The notes: generated from the sequence alone by a model not told the origin. Positions 17,381 to 26,993 are shown, counted from the first letter of the stretch. The stretch is 64,000 nucleotides of DNA from Lysobacterales bacterium (GCA_016721015.1 JADKJL010000013.1:62001-126000); one strand, 5' to 3'. Translations and numbers: made by a program.

Positions 17381-17417
17381 TTCCCCATTCCCCATTCCCC
17401 ATTCTCCACTCCCATCC
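17381..17417. repeat. CCCCATT-type heptad repeat
   Basis: About five tandem, slightly degenerate 7-bp units (CCCCATT, CCCCATT, CCCCATT, CTCCACT, CCCATCC) lie in the gap before rmlA. A closely similar CCCCACT run occurs at 55116-55157 before dapE, so it is a dispersed simple repeat of this genome. Confidence 0.8.
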
Positions 17418-17517
17418 ATAAAATCAATCACTTGCCGAATGTTGGCTGAGCCGGCGAGATTCCCTGCGCGCGGCCACATACAATAGCTGGCCCGAATCCT
17501 GGCTTTGAGGTCATCCG

Positions 17518-18405
17518 GTGACATCACGACGCGGCATCATCCTCGCCGGCGGCTCCGGCACGCGCCTGTATCCGCTGACCCAGTCGGTCAGCAAGCAGCT
17601 CTTGCCGGTGTACGACAAACCGATGATCTACTACCCGCTCAGCACCCTGATGCTGGCCGGGATCCGCGACGTGCTGATCATCAACACGCCACACGAGCAG
17701 GCCTTGTTCCAGCGTCTGCTCGGCGACGGCTCACAATGGGGATTGTCGATCCGCTATGCGGTGCAGGAATCACCGGACGGACTCGCCCAGGCCTATCTGA
17801 TCGGGCGCGATTTCGTCGCCAGCGATCCGAGTTGCCTGATCCTCGGTGACAACATCTTCTATGGCGACGGCCTGACCCGGCTGCTGCGCGCCGCCGATTC
17901 GCGTTCCAGCGGCGCCACGGTTTTCGGCTACTGGGTGCGAGATCCCGAGCGCTATGGCGTCGCCGAATTCGATGCGACCGGCCGCGTCATCGGCCTTGAG
18001 GAAAAACCCGCGCATCCGAAATCGAGCTGGGCCGTCACCGGTCTCTATTTCTACGACGGCCGCGCTGCCGATTTCGCGCGTGATCTGAAACCCTCGCCGC
18101 GCGGCGAGCTCGAGATCACCGATCTCAACCGCTGCTACCTGACCGATGATTCGCTGATGCTTGAACGCATGGGCCGCGGCTTTGCCTGGCTCGACACCGG
18201 CACGCACGAATCCCTGGTCGAGGCATCGAGTTATGTACAGACCATCGAGAACCGCCAGGGCCTGAAGATCTGCTGTCCCGAGGAAATCGCCTTCCTGAAC
18301 GGCTGGATCGATGCCGAGCAGGTGCTCAAGCTCGCCGCGCCATTGGCCAAGAATGCCTATGGCCAGTACCTGCAGGAACTCGTTCGCGAAGGGCGTCCGG
18401 CATGA
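17518..18405 (+). CDS. rmlA: glucose-1-phosphate thymidylyltransferase
   Basis: A 295-residue nucleotidyltransferase that makes dTDP-glucose, the first step of dTDP-L-rhamnose synthesis. The signature GIILAGGSGTRLYPLTQSVS is at the N-terminus, followed by SKQLLPVYDKPMIYYPLSTL, LILGDNIFYG and EEKPAHPKSSWAVTGLYFYD. The start is a GTG at 17518 with GAGG seven bases upstream. Its stop overlaps the rmlC start (ATGA). The cluster lacks rmlB (dTDP-glucose dehydratase), which must be elsewhere. Confidence 0.95.
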   Translation: MTSRRGIILAGGSGTRLYPLTQSVSKQLLPVYDKPMIYYPLSTLMLAGIRDVLIINTPHEQALFQRLLGDGSQWGLSIRYAVQESPDGLAQAYLIGRDFVASDPSCLILGDNIFYGDGLTRLLRAADSRSSGATVFGYWVRDPERYGVAEFDATGRVIGLEEKPAHPKSSWAVTGLYFYDGRAADFARDLKPSPRGELEITDLNRCYLTDDSLMLERMGRGFAWLDTGTHESLVEASSYVQTIENRQGLKICCPEEIAFLNGWIDAEQVLKLAAPLAKNAYGQYLQELVREGRPA

Positions 18406-18955
18406 AGCTGATCAAGACAGCGCTTGATGGGTGCCTGGTCATCGAGCCCAAGGTGCATGGCGATGCGCGTGGATTCTTCTACGAGAGCTTCAACGCCAAA
18501 CGCTTCGCCGAGGTCGGGCTGGATCTCGCCTTTGTGCAGACCAATGTCTCGCGCTCGGATCAGGGCGTGTTGCGTGGCCTGCACTACCAATGGCCGAATC
18601 CGCAGGGCAAGCTGGTCAGCGTGCTCGAAGGCGAGGTCTACGATGTCGCCGTCGATATCCGGGTCGGCTCACCGAGCTACGGTCAATGGACAGCGGCCGT
18701 GCTCAGTGCCGAGAACAAGCGCCATTTCTGGATACCGGAAGGATTCGCCCACGGTTTCGCCGTGCTCAAGGGCCGGCCACCTTCGTCTACCAATGCACGG
18801 CGCACTACGATGGCGCGGCCGATGCCGGCATCCGCTGGAATGACGCGGCGCTCGCGATCGACTGGCCGCTGGCGCGACCGTCGCTGTCGGACAAGGATCA
18901 AAAATCCCCGTTTCTTGCGGATGTGGCAGCGGACAAGCTGCCGGTCTACGCGTGA
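18402..18955 (+). pseudogene. rmlC: dTDP-4-dehydrorhamnose 3,5-epimerase, frameshifted
   Basis: The first 123 codons read as RmlC (GDARGFFYESFNAKRF, SRSDQGVLRGLHYQWPNPQG, FWIPEGFAHGFAVLKG), including the catalytic His region. The frame is then lost at about 18771-18779 in AAGGGCCGGCC. The matching C-terminus continues in another frame (GPATFVYQCTAHYDGAADAG, RWNDAALAIDWP) to a stop at 18953-18955. Restoring one base would give a normal 184-residue protein. Both the upstream ATGA and downstream GTGA overlaps with rmlA and rmlD are intact, so this is a very recent mutation or a base-calling error in a G/C run. Confidence 0.85.
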
Positions 18956-19896
18956 ACATCCTCCTGCTGGGTGCCAATGGCCAGGTCGGTCATGCCTTGC
19001 GCGAACCGCTGGCGATGCTCGGTCGACTGACCTGTGCAACACGATCGGGTCGGCTGGATGATGGCGGCGAGTGCCTGCAGGCGGATCTCGCCGATGCCGG
19101 TTCGCTGGCGCGGGCGCTGGATGCGAGCGAGGCCACGATCATCGTCAATGCGGCGGCCTACACGGCGGTTGATCGGGCCGAAGACGAACCTGGGCTGGCG
19201 GACCGGATCAACCACGTTGCAGTTGCCGAGATCGGCGCCTGGGCGCTGCGCCACGAGGCGCTCGTCGTCCACTATTCGACTGACTATGTGTTCGACGGTC
19301 GCAACGATCGCCCATGGCACGAGAACGACGCGACCGCTCCGCTCGGCGCCTACGGACAGGGCAAGCTCGCGGGCGAACAGGCCTTGCGTGACAGTGGCGC
19401 CCGACATCTGATCCTGCGCACGGCCTGGGTGTATGCGGCGCGCGGACAGAACTTCCTGCGCACGATGTTGCGCCTGGCCGGCGAGCGCGATGAATTGCGC
19501 GTGGTCGATGACCAGGTCGGCGCACCGACTCCGGCAGGATGGATTGCGCAGACGACGGCCAAGGTTCTGCGTCGCTGGCTGGCCATGAGTGAACAAGAGC
19601 GCGAAATTTCGCTTGGCACTTATCACCTGACCGCGTCGCTGCGGTGCAGCTGGTTCGAGTTCGCCCAGGCGATCATGCGGGAAGCGCAATCGGCTGGACT
19701 GCTGGATAAGAGCCCGCGCATGCTTCCGATCGCCAGCGCCGATTACCCGACGCGGGCAAAGCGCCCGGCATTCTCGGTGCTCGACAATGCCAAGCTTGCC
19801 CTCGTATTCGGACAACAACCGCGGCCCTGGCAAGAAGGGCTGCATGAGGTGATCGGCGAACTTGCCGCCGCCCGCAGCAATGGAGAAACATCATGA
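18952..19896 (+). CDS. rmlD: dTDP-4-dehydrorhamnose reductase
   Basis: A 314-residue extended short-chain dehydrogenase that makes dTDP-L-rhamnose. The nucleotide-binding loop LLLGANGQVGHAL is at the N-terminus, the catalytic YxxxK motif is in GAYGQGKLAGE, and STDYVFDGRNDRPW is typical of the family. The start is GTG 18952, which overlaps the frameshifted rmlC stop (GTGA), while its own stop overlaps the next start (ATGA). This implies strict translational coupling along rmlA-rmlC-rmlD-manC. Confidence 0.93.
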   Translation: MNILLLGANGQVGHALREPLAMLGRLTCATRSGRLDDGGECLQADLADAGSLARALDASEATIIVNAAAYTAVDRAEDEPGLADRINHVAVAEIGAWALRHEALVVHYSTDYVFDGRNDRPWHENDATAPLGAYGQGKLAGEQALRDSGARHLILRTAWVYAARGQNFLRTMLRLAGERDELRVVDDQVGAPTPAGWIAQTTAKVLRRWLAMSEQEREISLGTYHLTASLRCSWFEFAQAIMREAQSAGLLDKSPRMLPIASADYPTRAKRPAFSVLDNAKLALVFGQQPRPWQEGLHEVIGELAAARSNGETS

Positions 19897-21365
19897 TTGT
19901 TCCGGTGATCCTGTCCGGCGGCGCCGGCACTCGGCTCTGGCCCGTTTCGCGCAGCGCCTATCCCAAACCGTTCATGCGCATGGGTGATGGCCAATCGCTG
20001 CTGTACAAGACGCTCGACCGCGCACTCAGGCTCGCCGATGGTGGCACCGTGCTGACCGTGACCGGGCGCGACTACTACTTCTTGACCCGCGACGAGTACG
20101 CCAGTCATCCGCATGCCGATCTTGATCGCCTGCCGTTCCTGCTTGAGCCGATCGGACGCAATACCGCCCCTGCCGTCGTACTCGCCGCCCTCCATGCGCT
20201 CGACCAGTGCTCCAGCGATGCGACCTTGCTGATCCTGCCGTCCGACCACCTGATCCGTGATGTCGAGGCGTTTGCCGCTGATGTGCGCCGCGCCGAAAAG
20301 ATCGCCGCCGCCGGCTGGCTGGTCACCTTCGGCATCCAGCCGAGTGCACCGGAAACCGGCTTTGGCTATATCCGCATGGGTGCCACGGTGGAGGGTTGCG
20401 AAGGCCGCGAAGTCGCCGCCTTTGTCGAGAAGCCCGATCGGGCCACGGCGGAAAGTTACCTGTTGTCGGGTGATTACGCCTGGAATTCGGGCATGTTCTG
20501 TTTCCGCGCGGACGCGTTGATCGCCGCGGCCGAGAAGACCTGTCCTGATGTGCTGGCTGCGGCGCGCGCCTGTCACGCGAGCGAAAGCGGCCATGTCAGC
20601 CCGGTCGAGTTCGAGCGCGAAGCCTTCATGGCCCAACCCGACATTTCGATCGACTACGCGATCATGGAGCGCGCTGCCCGCGTCGCCGTCGTGCCCGCGA
20701 AGTTCGACTGGAGTGACATCGGCTCGTGGAAGGCGATCAGCGAGATCGATGCCGAATCCGATGCCGCCGGCAATCGCGTGCAGGGAAATGCCATCGTCGT
20801 CGAAAGCAGCAATTGCTACATCCAGTCCGATACGCGCATGGTCGCGGCGGTCGGTGTTGAAAACCTGATCATCATCGACACCGGCGATGCCGTGCTGGTC
20901 GCCGATCGCGATCGTGCCCAACAGGTCAAGATCGTGGTTGAGCGTCTGCGCGAAAGCAATCACCCGGCCGCCTCGCTGCACAACACCGTGCATCGGCCGT
21001 GGGGCAGCTACACGATCCTCGAGGATCGCAATGACTGCAAGGTCAAGCGCCTCACGGTCAAGCCTGGTCATGTGCTTTCGCTGCAATTGCACAATCGGCG
21101 CAGCGAGCACTGGACGGTCGTCGATGGCACGGCCAAGGTGCGTATCGGCGAGCGTGAGTTCCTGCTCAATGCCAATGAATCGGCTTATATCCCGATGAAC
21201 ACCGTGCATCGCCTGGAGAATCCGACCGACCGCGACATCCACCTGATCGAGGTTCAATGTGGCGATTATTTCGGTGAGGATGACATCGTGCGCCTGGAGG
21301 ATCGCTATGGCCGCGTTCCGCGCAAGGTACACGTTTCCCCCAGCCAGGAAAATAATGTAGATTAG
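19893..21365 (+). CDS. manC: mannose-1-phosphate guanylyltransferase / mannose-6-phosphate isomerase
   Basis: A 490-residue type II PMI-GMP enzyme (the AlgA/XanB group). The N-terminal pyrophosphorylase signature is LSGGAGTRLWPVSRSAYPKP and the GMP domain runs to about residue 350. The C-terminal cupin (about 365-475) has RPWGSYTILED, LQLHNRRSEHW and NTVHRLENP with the metal-binding His/Glu set of phosphomannose isomerase. It supplies GDP-mannose for surface polysaccharide next to the rhamnose genes. Similar clusters in Xanthomonas feed LPS and exopolysaccharide synthesis; the end product here is not known. Confidence 0.94.
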   Translation: MIVPVILSGGAGTRLWPVSRSAYPKPFMRMGDGQSLLYKTLDRALRLADGGTVLTVTGRDYYFLTRDEYASHPHADLDRLPFLLEPIGRNTAPAVVLAALHALDQCSSDATLLILPSDHLIRDVEAFAADVRRAEKIAAAGWLVTFGIQPSAPETGFGYIRMGATVEGCEGREVAAFVEKPDRATAESYLLSGDYAWNSGMFCFRADALIAAAEKTCPDVLAAARACHASESGHVSPVEFEREAFMAQPDISIDYAIMERAARVAVVPAKFDWSDIGSWKAISEIDAESDAAGNRVQGNAIVVESSNCYIQSDTRMVAAVGVENLIIIDTGDAVLVADRDRAQQVKIVVERLRESNHPAASLHNTVHRPWGSYTILEDRNDCKVKRLTVKPGHVLSLQLHNRRSEHWTVVDGTAKVRIGEREFLLNANESAYIPMNTVHRLENPTDRDIHLIEVQCGDYFGEDDIVRLEDRYGRVPRKVHVSPSQENNVD

Positions 21366-21396
21366 ATTTTTTCGGTCGCTCAGGGAGAGATTTGCA

Positions 21397-23421
21397 ATGC
21401 TCTGGAATGGAAGGTTTCTCGCCGGCTTGGTGCTGGCAAGTTGCTGCGTCCACGCAGCCGATCCGGTGCCGCTGGCTGATATTGCCCGTCACATGCAGTT
21501 CAAGGATGCCAAGATCTCGCCGGATGGCAGGCACCTGGCGGCAACCGCGATCGTCAATGGCAATGTCGTGCTGTCAATGATCGACATCGAGAAGAACACC
21601 GCATTGACCGTCCAGCCCCGAAATGGCGATGAGGTCTTCCAGTTCTGGTGGGTGTCGAACGAGCGCATTGTCTATTCGGTCGCCGAGCATGATGGTGGAC
21701 TGGAACAACCCGTACCAACCGGGGAATTGTTCGCCACCAACGTGGATGGAACGGGCAGGGACATCCTGTTCGGTTATCGCGCCGGCGCCAATGTGGCGGG
21801 ATCGAGCGCCAGCCATATCGAGAAGAAGCAGAACGAGAATGCGTCGGCCTGGATGCTCGACGCGCTGCCGGATGATGCCGAACATGCGCTGATCGTCGTG
21901 CAGCCCTGGAGCAGGACGCCTGGCGAGATGTTCAAATCCGAGGTGCGTCGGATCGATCTCGATTCCGGCAAGACCCGCACCATCGCAACGGCACCGATGA
22001 CCGAGGCGGCGTTCATCACCGACCACAAGGGCATGGTGCGATTCGCCGCCGGCAATGACATCGACCAGAAGCAAAAGGTCTATTACCGCGAGAGTGACGG
22101 CAAGGACTGGGAACTCATTTCCGATGAGTCCGGCGGCGGCAATGTGGTCTGGCCACTCATGTTCAATCGTGCCGGCGACGGAGTCTATTTCACGTGCGGA
22201 GGCGCGCACAACCATGGCGGCGTCTGCCTGTGGGACGTCAATAAGCGCGAATTCAAGACGCTCTGGAGCGGTGTCGATGTCGGGCCCAGCGGCTTTGAGG
22301 AAACCTTCGACCGGCAGGATCTGTTCGCAATCCGGTCGATGCCGGGTCGGACTGCCGTATCCCTGCTTGACAAGCATGCGCCCGAGGCGGGAATTCTTGT
22401 CGAGCTGATGCAGCAATTCGCCGGTGAAGACGTCCATTTCGGCAACGCCAGCAGGGACGGCAAGAAAGCCATCGTCATCGTTGAAAGTGATCGCGATCCC
22501 GGCTCGTTCTACCTGTACGACGCTACTGCAAAGAAATTGAAGTTGCTGCTTGCGCGTGCGCCATGGGTCAAACCGGATGCCTTGGCCGACATGCAGCCGT
22601 TTGCGATCAAGGCCCGCGATGGCACGCCATTGCGCGGCTACCTGACGCGACCTTTCGGCAAGGAGGAAACCAAGAACCTGCCGCTGGTCGTTTACGTCCA
22701 TGGTGGCCCGCACGGCATCTTCGACCAATGGGAATATGAACCGATGGTGCAGGCGCTGGCGAGCCGTGGCTATGCGGTAATGCAGGTCAACTTTCGCGGT
22801 TCGGGCGGTTCGGGACTCGCTTTCGAGAAGGCCGGCTATCGCGAGTGGGGCGGCAAGATGCAGGATGACGTCACCGATGCGACGCGCTGGGCGATCGAGC
22901 AGGGTGCCGCCGATCCGAAGCGCATCTGCATTTTTGGCGGCAGTTATGGCGGCTATGCCGCGCTGCAGGGAGCCGTGCGTGAGCCGGATCTCTACCAGTG
23001 CGCGATCGGCTATGCCGGTGTCTACGACCTGCGCCTGATGAAATCGCGGGGCGACATCCCGCAATCGTTCAAGGGCGAAGGCTATCTCGACATGGTGCTC
23101 GGCAAGGACGATGCGCTGCTTGCCCAGCGCTCGCCGGTCAACCAGGTCGAGCGGATCAAGGCCGATGTCATGCTCATTGTCGGCGGGCAGGACAAGCGCG
23201 TACCGCCCGTGCAGGGCGAGAACATGCGCAATGCCCTGCTCAAACGCGGCAAGAAGGTCGAGTGGCTCTATCAGCGCACCGAAGCGCATGGCTTTTACGA
23301 CGAGGCCAACATCGAGGACATGTATATCAAGGTCCTCGCTTTTCTCGATCGCAACATCGGCGAGGCCGGCAAGCACGAGGCGGCTGCGGGCGAGGCGGCC
23401 AAGCCGTCAGCGGGCAACTGA
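21397..23421 (+). CDS. S9-family prolyl oligopeptidase, exported
   Basis: A 674-residue serine peptidase with a signal peptide (about residues 1-22, ending CCVHA). A beta-propeller-like region (about 40-380) is followed by an alpha/beta hydrolase domain. The catalytic triad is visible: Ser516 in GGSYGGYAA, Asp599 in GGQDKRVPP and His631 in EAHGFYDE. The oxyanion segment VYVHGGPHG is present. Such enzymes release dipeptides or trim oligopeptides in the periplasm. The C-terminus is a short Ala/Gly/Lys tail. It is probably monocistronic, with a terminator immediately downstream. Confidence 0.92.
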   Translation: MLWNGRFLAGLVLASCCVHAADPVPLADIARHMQFKDAKISPDGRHLAATAIVNGNVVLSMIDIEKNTALTVQPRNGDEVFQFWWVSNERIVYSVAEHDGGLEQPVPTGELFATNVDGTGRDILFGYRAGANVAGSSASHIEKKQNENASAWMLDALPDDAEHALIVVQPWSRTPGEMFKSEVRRIDLDSGKTRTIATAPMTEAAFITDHKGMVRFAAGNDIDQKQKVYYRESDGKDWELISDESGGGNVVWPLMFNRAGDGVYFTCGGAHNHGGVCLWDVNKREFKTLWSGVDVGPSGFEETFDRQDLFAIRSMPGRTAVSLLDKHAPEAGILVELMQQFAGEDVHFGNASRDGKKAIVIVESDRDPGSFYLYDATAKKLKLLLARAPWVKPDALADMQPFAIKARDGTPLRGYLTRPFGKEETKNLPLVVYVHGGPHGIFDQWEYEPMVQALASRGYAVMQVNFRGSGGSGLAFEKAGYREWGGKMQDDVTDATRWAIEQGAADPKRICIFGGSYGGYAALQGAVREPDLYQCAIGYAGVYDLRLMKSRGDIPQSFKGEGYLDMVLGKDDALLAQRSPVNQVERIKADVMLIVGGQDKRVPPVQGENMRNALLKRGKKVEWLYQRTEAHGFYDEANIEDMYIKVLAFLDRNIGEAGKHEAAAGEAAKPSAGN

Positions 23422-23437
23422 TCGCACTACGAAATCG

Positions 23438-23463
23438 GCGGCGCGCTTCGGTGCGCCGCTTTC
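23438..23463 (+). terminator. intrinsic terminator after the S9 peptidase
   Basis: A 9-bp G/C stem (23438-23446 with 23451-23459, one G-U) closes a UUCG tetraloop and is followed by TTTCC. It lies between the convergent S9 peptidase and pgi genes. Confidence 0.7.
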
Positions 23464-23539
23464 CGCATTTGAGCCTGCTACCGATGGGGTGATGCTTGGC
23501 GGATACCTGATCCGGGTTATTGGTCGTGCATGCGGAACT

Positions 23540-25138
23540 TCAACTGCGCAGGCGTTTGAGCAGGCCGGCTGTCGATCCATCCAGTCCGCTGGCATCGCCA
23601 GAATCGAATCTTGGCAGCAGATCATTGCAAAGTGCCTTGCCCAGTTCGACGCCCCATTGATCGAAGCTGTTGATGTTCCACAGCGCGCCGCTGACAAACA
23701 CGCGGTGCTCGTACATCGCGATCAGCGAGCCGAGCGCCTGCGGTGTCAACCGATCGATGATGAACGTCGTGCTGGGCCGGTTGCCCGGGAACGTCCGGTG
23801 TCGGGCCAGCACCCCGCGATCGATCGATGCCGAGGCGGTCGGCACCGTGTCCTTGATCGCCTCGTCGGCGCTCTTGCCCAGCATCAGCGCTTGCGCCTGG
23901 GCAAGCCCATTGGCGAGCAGCTTGCGGTGCGAGTCCGCGTGGACGTGCGCGGGAGCCCGTTCGAGGATGAATTCAATCGGAATCACCTCGGTACCCTGAT
24001 GCAGCATCTGGAAGTAGGCGTGCTGGCCATTGGTACCGGGCTCGCCCCAGATCACCGGACTGGTCGCGAACGGCAACGACTCGCCATCCACGTCGACGCG
24101 CTTGCCATTGCTCTCCATCTCCAGTTGTTGCAAATAGGCGGGCAGGCGCCGCAGGCCCTGATGATAGGGCGCGATGCTGCGACTCGTGAGGCCATGGAAA
24201 TTGCGGTACCAGACATCAAGCAGACCGAGCAGAATCGGCAGGTTGCGTTCGATCGGCGTCTCGCGGAAATGCAGATCCATCGCGTGGGCGCCTGCGAGCA
24301 GGGCGCGGAAGTTGCGCTCGCCAATTGCCAGTGCGATCGGCAAACCAATCGCCGACCATAGCGAATAGCGACCGCCGACCCAGTCCCAGAATCCGAAGGT
24401 CGTCTCGATGCCGAACTCGGCGGCCGCTTCGATATTCGTCGTCGTGGCGACGAAATGTTTGCGCGTATCAATCCCGCCGTTGGCCAGGAACCACTCGCGG
24501 GCGATGCGCGCGTTGCTCATCGTCTCCTGGGTGGTGAAGGTCTTCGAGGCGATCACGAACAGGGTTTCGGATGGCTTCAAGCCACGCAGTGCCGTGTCAA
24601 TGTCGTGGCCGTCGACATTCGAGACAAAGTGCAGCTGAAGGTCGCGCTGGCAATACGCCTCAAGAGCAGGAACCACGATTTGCGGGCCGAGATCGGAGCC
24701 GCCGATGCCAATATTGACGACGTGCCGGATCCCGCTTGCTTCGGCATCACGCACGCGCTCGACGTAGGCGAGCATGCGATCCAGCACTTCATGGATTTCC
24801 TCGCCATGTGGCGCGGATCCGCGCGGTGCACGCAGCGCAGTGTGCAGAACGGCACGGTTTTCAGTGGTATTGATCGGCCCGCCGGCAAACATTGCATCGC
24901 GGCGCGCTTCGATTCGACATGCGTGGGCCAGGTCGATCAGGAGGGCCAGGGCCGAACCGTCGATCAGGTTCTTCGACAGATCCGCAAACAGGCCAGCCGA
25001 CTCGAATGAAAAAGTCTCGAAGCGATGCGGATCAACTGCGAACGCCTCGCGCAGATCAAACCGCGATGCGCTCGTCTCGAACAGGGATTCCAGGGCAGAC
25101 CACGCTTCGGTTCGGTCACAACGCGGGGCAGCAATCAT
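23540..25138 (-). CDS. pgi: glucose-6-phosphate isomerase
   Basis: A 532-residue phosphoglucose isomerase linking glucose-6-phosphate and fructose-6-phosphate. Both family signatures are present: FVIASKTFTTQETM and GRYSLWSAIGLPIAL, plus the C-terminal SFDQWGVELGKALC block. The active-site Glu is in WGEPGTNGQH and the His in QGTEVIPIEF-adjacent helices. The start is placed at ATG 25138 (MIAAPRC); an extra 17 in-frame residues upstream are possible. E. coli Pgi is 549 residues. Fructose-6-phosphate made here feeds mannose-6-phosphate and so the manC pathway. Confidence 0.95.
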   Translation of the reverse strand: MIAAPRCDRTEAWSALESLFETSASRFDLREAFAVDPHRFETFSFESAGLFADLSKNLIDGSALALLIDLAHACRIEARRDAMFAGGPINTTENRAVLHTALRAPRGSAPHGEEIHEVLDRMLAYVERVRDAEASGIRHVVNIGIGGSDLGPQIVVPALEAYCQRDLQLHFVSNVDGHDIDTALRGLKPSETLFVIASKTFTTQETMSNARIAREWFLANGGIDTRKHFVATTTNIEAAAEFGIETTFGFWDWVGGRYSLWSAIGLPIALAIGERNFRALLAGAHAMDLHFRETPIERNLPILLGLLDVWYRNFHGLTSRSIAPYHQGLRRLPAYLQQLEMESNGKRVDVDGESLPFATSPVIWGEPGTNGQHAYFQMLHQGTEVIPIEFILERAPAHVHADSHRKLLANGLAQAQALMLGKSADEAIKDTVPTASASIDRGVLARHRTFPGNRPSTTFIIDRLTPQALGSLIAMYEHRVFVSGALWNINSFDQWGVELGKALCNDLLPRFDSGDASGLDGSTAGLLKRLRS

Positions 25139-25345
25139 CGGGCTCTCGGCCAGGGCAAGTGCAATCGCCAAGCATAGCGATTCCGGCAACGGAATTTCCG
25201 CTCATCCGGCGACTCGTTCGGCGACGTGCATGCCCACACGATTTGGCCCCGAAGCAGGCTCCGGGCCGCAGACCGTGCGCGCCGACGGGCCAAGTCAGAC
25301 CGGGCCATGTAACATTCGCAATCCCATCGAACCCTGACGGACTTC

Positions 25346-25840
25346 ATGTCGAACCGACCCAATGCACTGACCTGGCTGGTGCTGTCCTTGCTCATCATCA
25401 TCGCCGACCAGCTCAGCAAATGGGTCGTGCTGGCGCATTTTCAGCTGCACGAATCGCTGCCAGTGATCGACGGCCTGCTGAGCTGGACCCTTGCATTCAA
25501 CGAAGGTGCCGCTTTCAGTTTCCTCTCCGATGCCGGTGGCTGGCAGCGCTGGTTCTTCACCGTGCTCGCCGTGGTCGTTTCCGGCATCCTCGTGATCTGG
25601 CTCAAGCGTACTGCCCGCAGCGACTGGCGCACCGCATTGCCACTGGCTTTCATCGTTGGCGGCGCGATTGGCAACGTGATCGACCGCATCCGCCTCGGCC
25701 ACGTGGTCGATTTCATCGATGTCCACTACGGCACCTGGTCATGGCCCGCGTTCAACATCGCCGATTCGGCGATCAGCGTCGGTGCCGTCATTCTGATCGT
25801 GTTCGGATTGTTCGCCAGCAAGCCGGCACCTGCGCGATAA
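25346..25840 (+). CDS. lspA: lipoprotein signal peptidase (signal peptidase II)
   Basis: A 164-residue inner-membrane aspartic protease that removes signal peptides from diacylglyceryl-modified prolipoproteins. There are four hydrophobic helices. Catalytic aspartates lie in IGNVIDRIRLGHVVDFIDV and FNIADSAISVG. The N-terminal ADQLSKWVV is typical. Its stop touches the next possible start (TAATG), and lspA-ispH is a widely conserved pair. Confidence 0.95.
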   Translation: MSNRPNALTWLVLSLLIIIADQLSKWVVLAHFQLHESLPVIDGLLSWTLAFNEGAAFSFLSDAGGWQRWFFTVLAVVVSGILVIWLKRTARSDWRTALPLAFIVGGAIGNVIDRIRLGHVVDFIDVHYGTWSWPAFNIADSAISVGAVILIVFGLFASKPAPAR

Positions 25841-25848
25841 TGCCGCCC

Positions 25849-26796
25849 ATGCAAGTCCTGCTCGCCAATCCGCGCGGTTTCTGTGCCGGCGTCGACCGCG
25901 CCATTGAAATCGTCGAACGCGCGCTGGAGTCCTTCGGCGCACCGATCTATGTGCGCCATGAAGTCGTGCACAACCGCTTTGTCGTTGAATCCCTGCGCAA
26001 GCGTGGCGCCGTGTTTGTCGAAGAACTCGAAGAAGTGCCCGACGGCGCCACAGTGATTTTCAGTGCGCATGGCGTTTCCCAGCAGGTGCGCATCGAAGCT
26101 GCCAAACGTGCACTCAATGTGTTCGATGCGACATGCCCACTGGTGACCAAGGTGCATATCGAAGTCGCCCGCCACGGCAAGGCCGGGCGCGATGTGGTGT
26201 TGATCGGTCACGCCGGCCACCCCGAGGTAGAGGGCACCATGGGCCAGTGGAGCGCCGCCAACAAGGGCCGCATCCACCTGGTCGAAACGCCCGAATGCGT
26301 GGCCAGGCTCAATCCGGGCGATCCCGCCAAGCTGGCCTATGTCAGCCAAACCACGCTATCCGTCGACGATACCCGTACCGTGATCGACACCCTGCGCGCG
26401 CGATTCCCGAAGATCATGGGCCCGCGCCACGATGACATCTGCTACGCCACGCAAAACCGCCAGGATGCGGTGCGCGAACTGGGCCAGCAGTGCGACATCG
26501 TCCTCGTCGTCGGCTCGCCAAACAGCTCCAACTCCAATCGCCTGCGCGAACTGGCGGAAAAGCAAGGCGTGCCCGCCTATCTGATCGACGGCGCCGACGA
26601 CATCCAGCGCGACTGGCTGAAGGAGGGCAACCGTGTCGGCCTGACCGCCGGTGCCTCGGCCCCCGAAAGCCTCGTGGTCGAAGTGATCGAACGCCTCAAG
26701 GCCTGGGGCGTCGGTGAAGTCCGCGAACTCGAAGGCCAGCGCGAGACCATGACCTTCGCCTTGCCCAGGGAATTGCGCATCAAGGTCGTCGGCTGA
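25849..26796 (+). CDS. ispH: 4-hydroxy-3-methylbut-2-enyl diphosphate reductase
   Basis: A 315-residue [4Fe-4S] enzyme catalysing the last step of the MEP isoprenoid pathway, giving IPP and DMAPP. Cluster cysteines are in NPRGFCAGVDRA, FDATCPLVTKVH and DDICYATQNRQ region/GSPNSSNSNRL core; the third cysteine is less certain by eye. The catalytic TEP-type motif appears as HAGHPEVEGTMGQW. ATG 25849 gives the usual MxVLLANPRG start; ATG 25840, overlapping the lspA stop, would add three residues. A long upstream continuation of the frame is an artefact. Confidence 0.95.
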   Translation: MQVLLANPRGFCAGVDRAIEIVERALESFGAPIYVRHEVVHNRFVVESLRKRGAVFVEELEEVPDGATVIFSAHGVSQQVRIEAAKRALNVFDATCPLVTKVHIEVARHGKAGRDVVLIGHAGHPEVEGTMGQWSAANKGRIHLVETPECVARLNPGDPAKLAYVSQTTLSVDDTRTVIDTLRARFPKIMGPRHDDICYATQNRQDAVRELGQQCDIVLVVGSPNSSNSNRLRELAEKQGVPAYLIDGADDIQRDWLKEGNRVGLTAGASAPESLVVEVIERLKAWGVGEVRELEGQRETMTFALPRELRIKVVG

Positions 26797-26993
26797 ATTG
26801 CGCTTTCTCCCGCCGGGACACGGCTGAGGTCGGCTAAGCAGCCACAACGTTTCCTTTGAGCTGAGCCTCTCACGGCCCCGTCCCGCCGCTCATCCGCCAA
26901 TTGCTACCTCGTGCGTGCAGCCCGCTTGCCCAGCTTAAAGCCGTCCCGTAGGGTGGCCGCATTCAATCAGCCCAGTACCGTCCAGGGGGAGCC

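Noticed and set aside
21574..23376. 600-codon minus-strand frame opposite the S9 peptidase
   Set aside because: Typical GC-rich antisense frame; the plus strand carries a complete catalytic triad.
24892..25848. Long in-frame N-terminal extension of ispH
   Set aside because: It overlaps pgi and lspA in other frames and reads as non-protein composition; IspH starts at its normal position.
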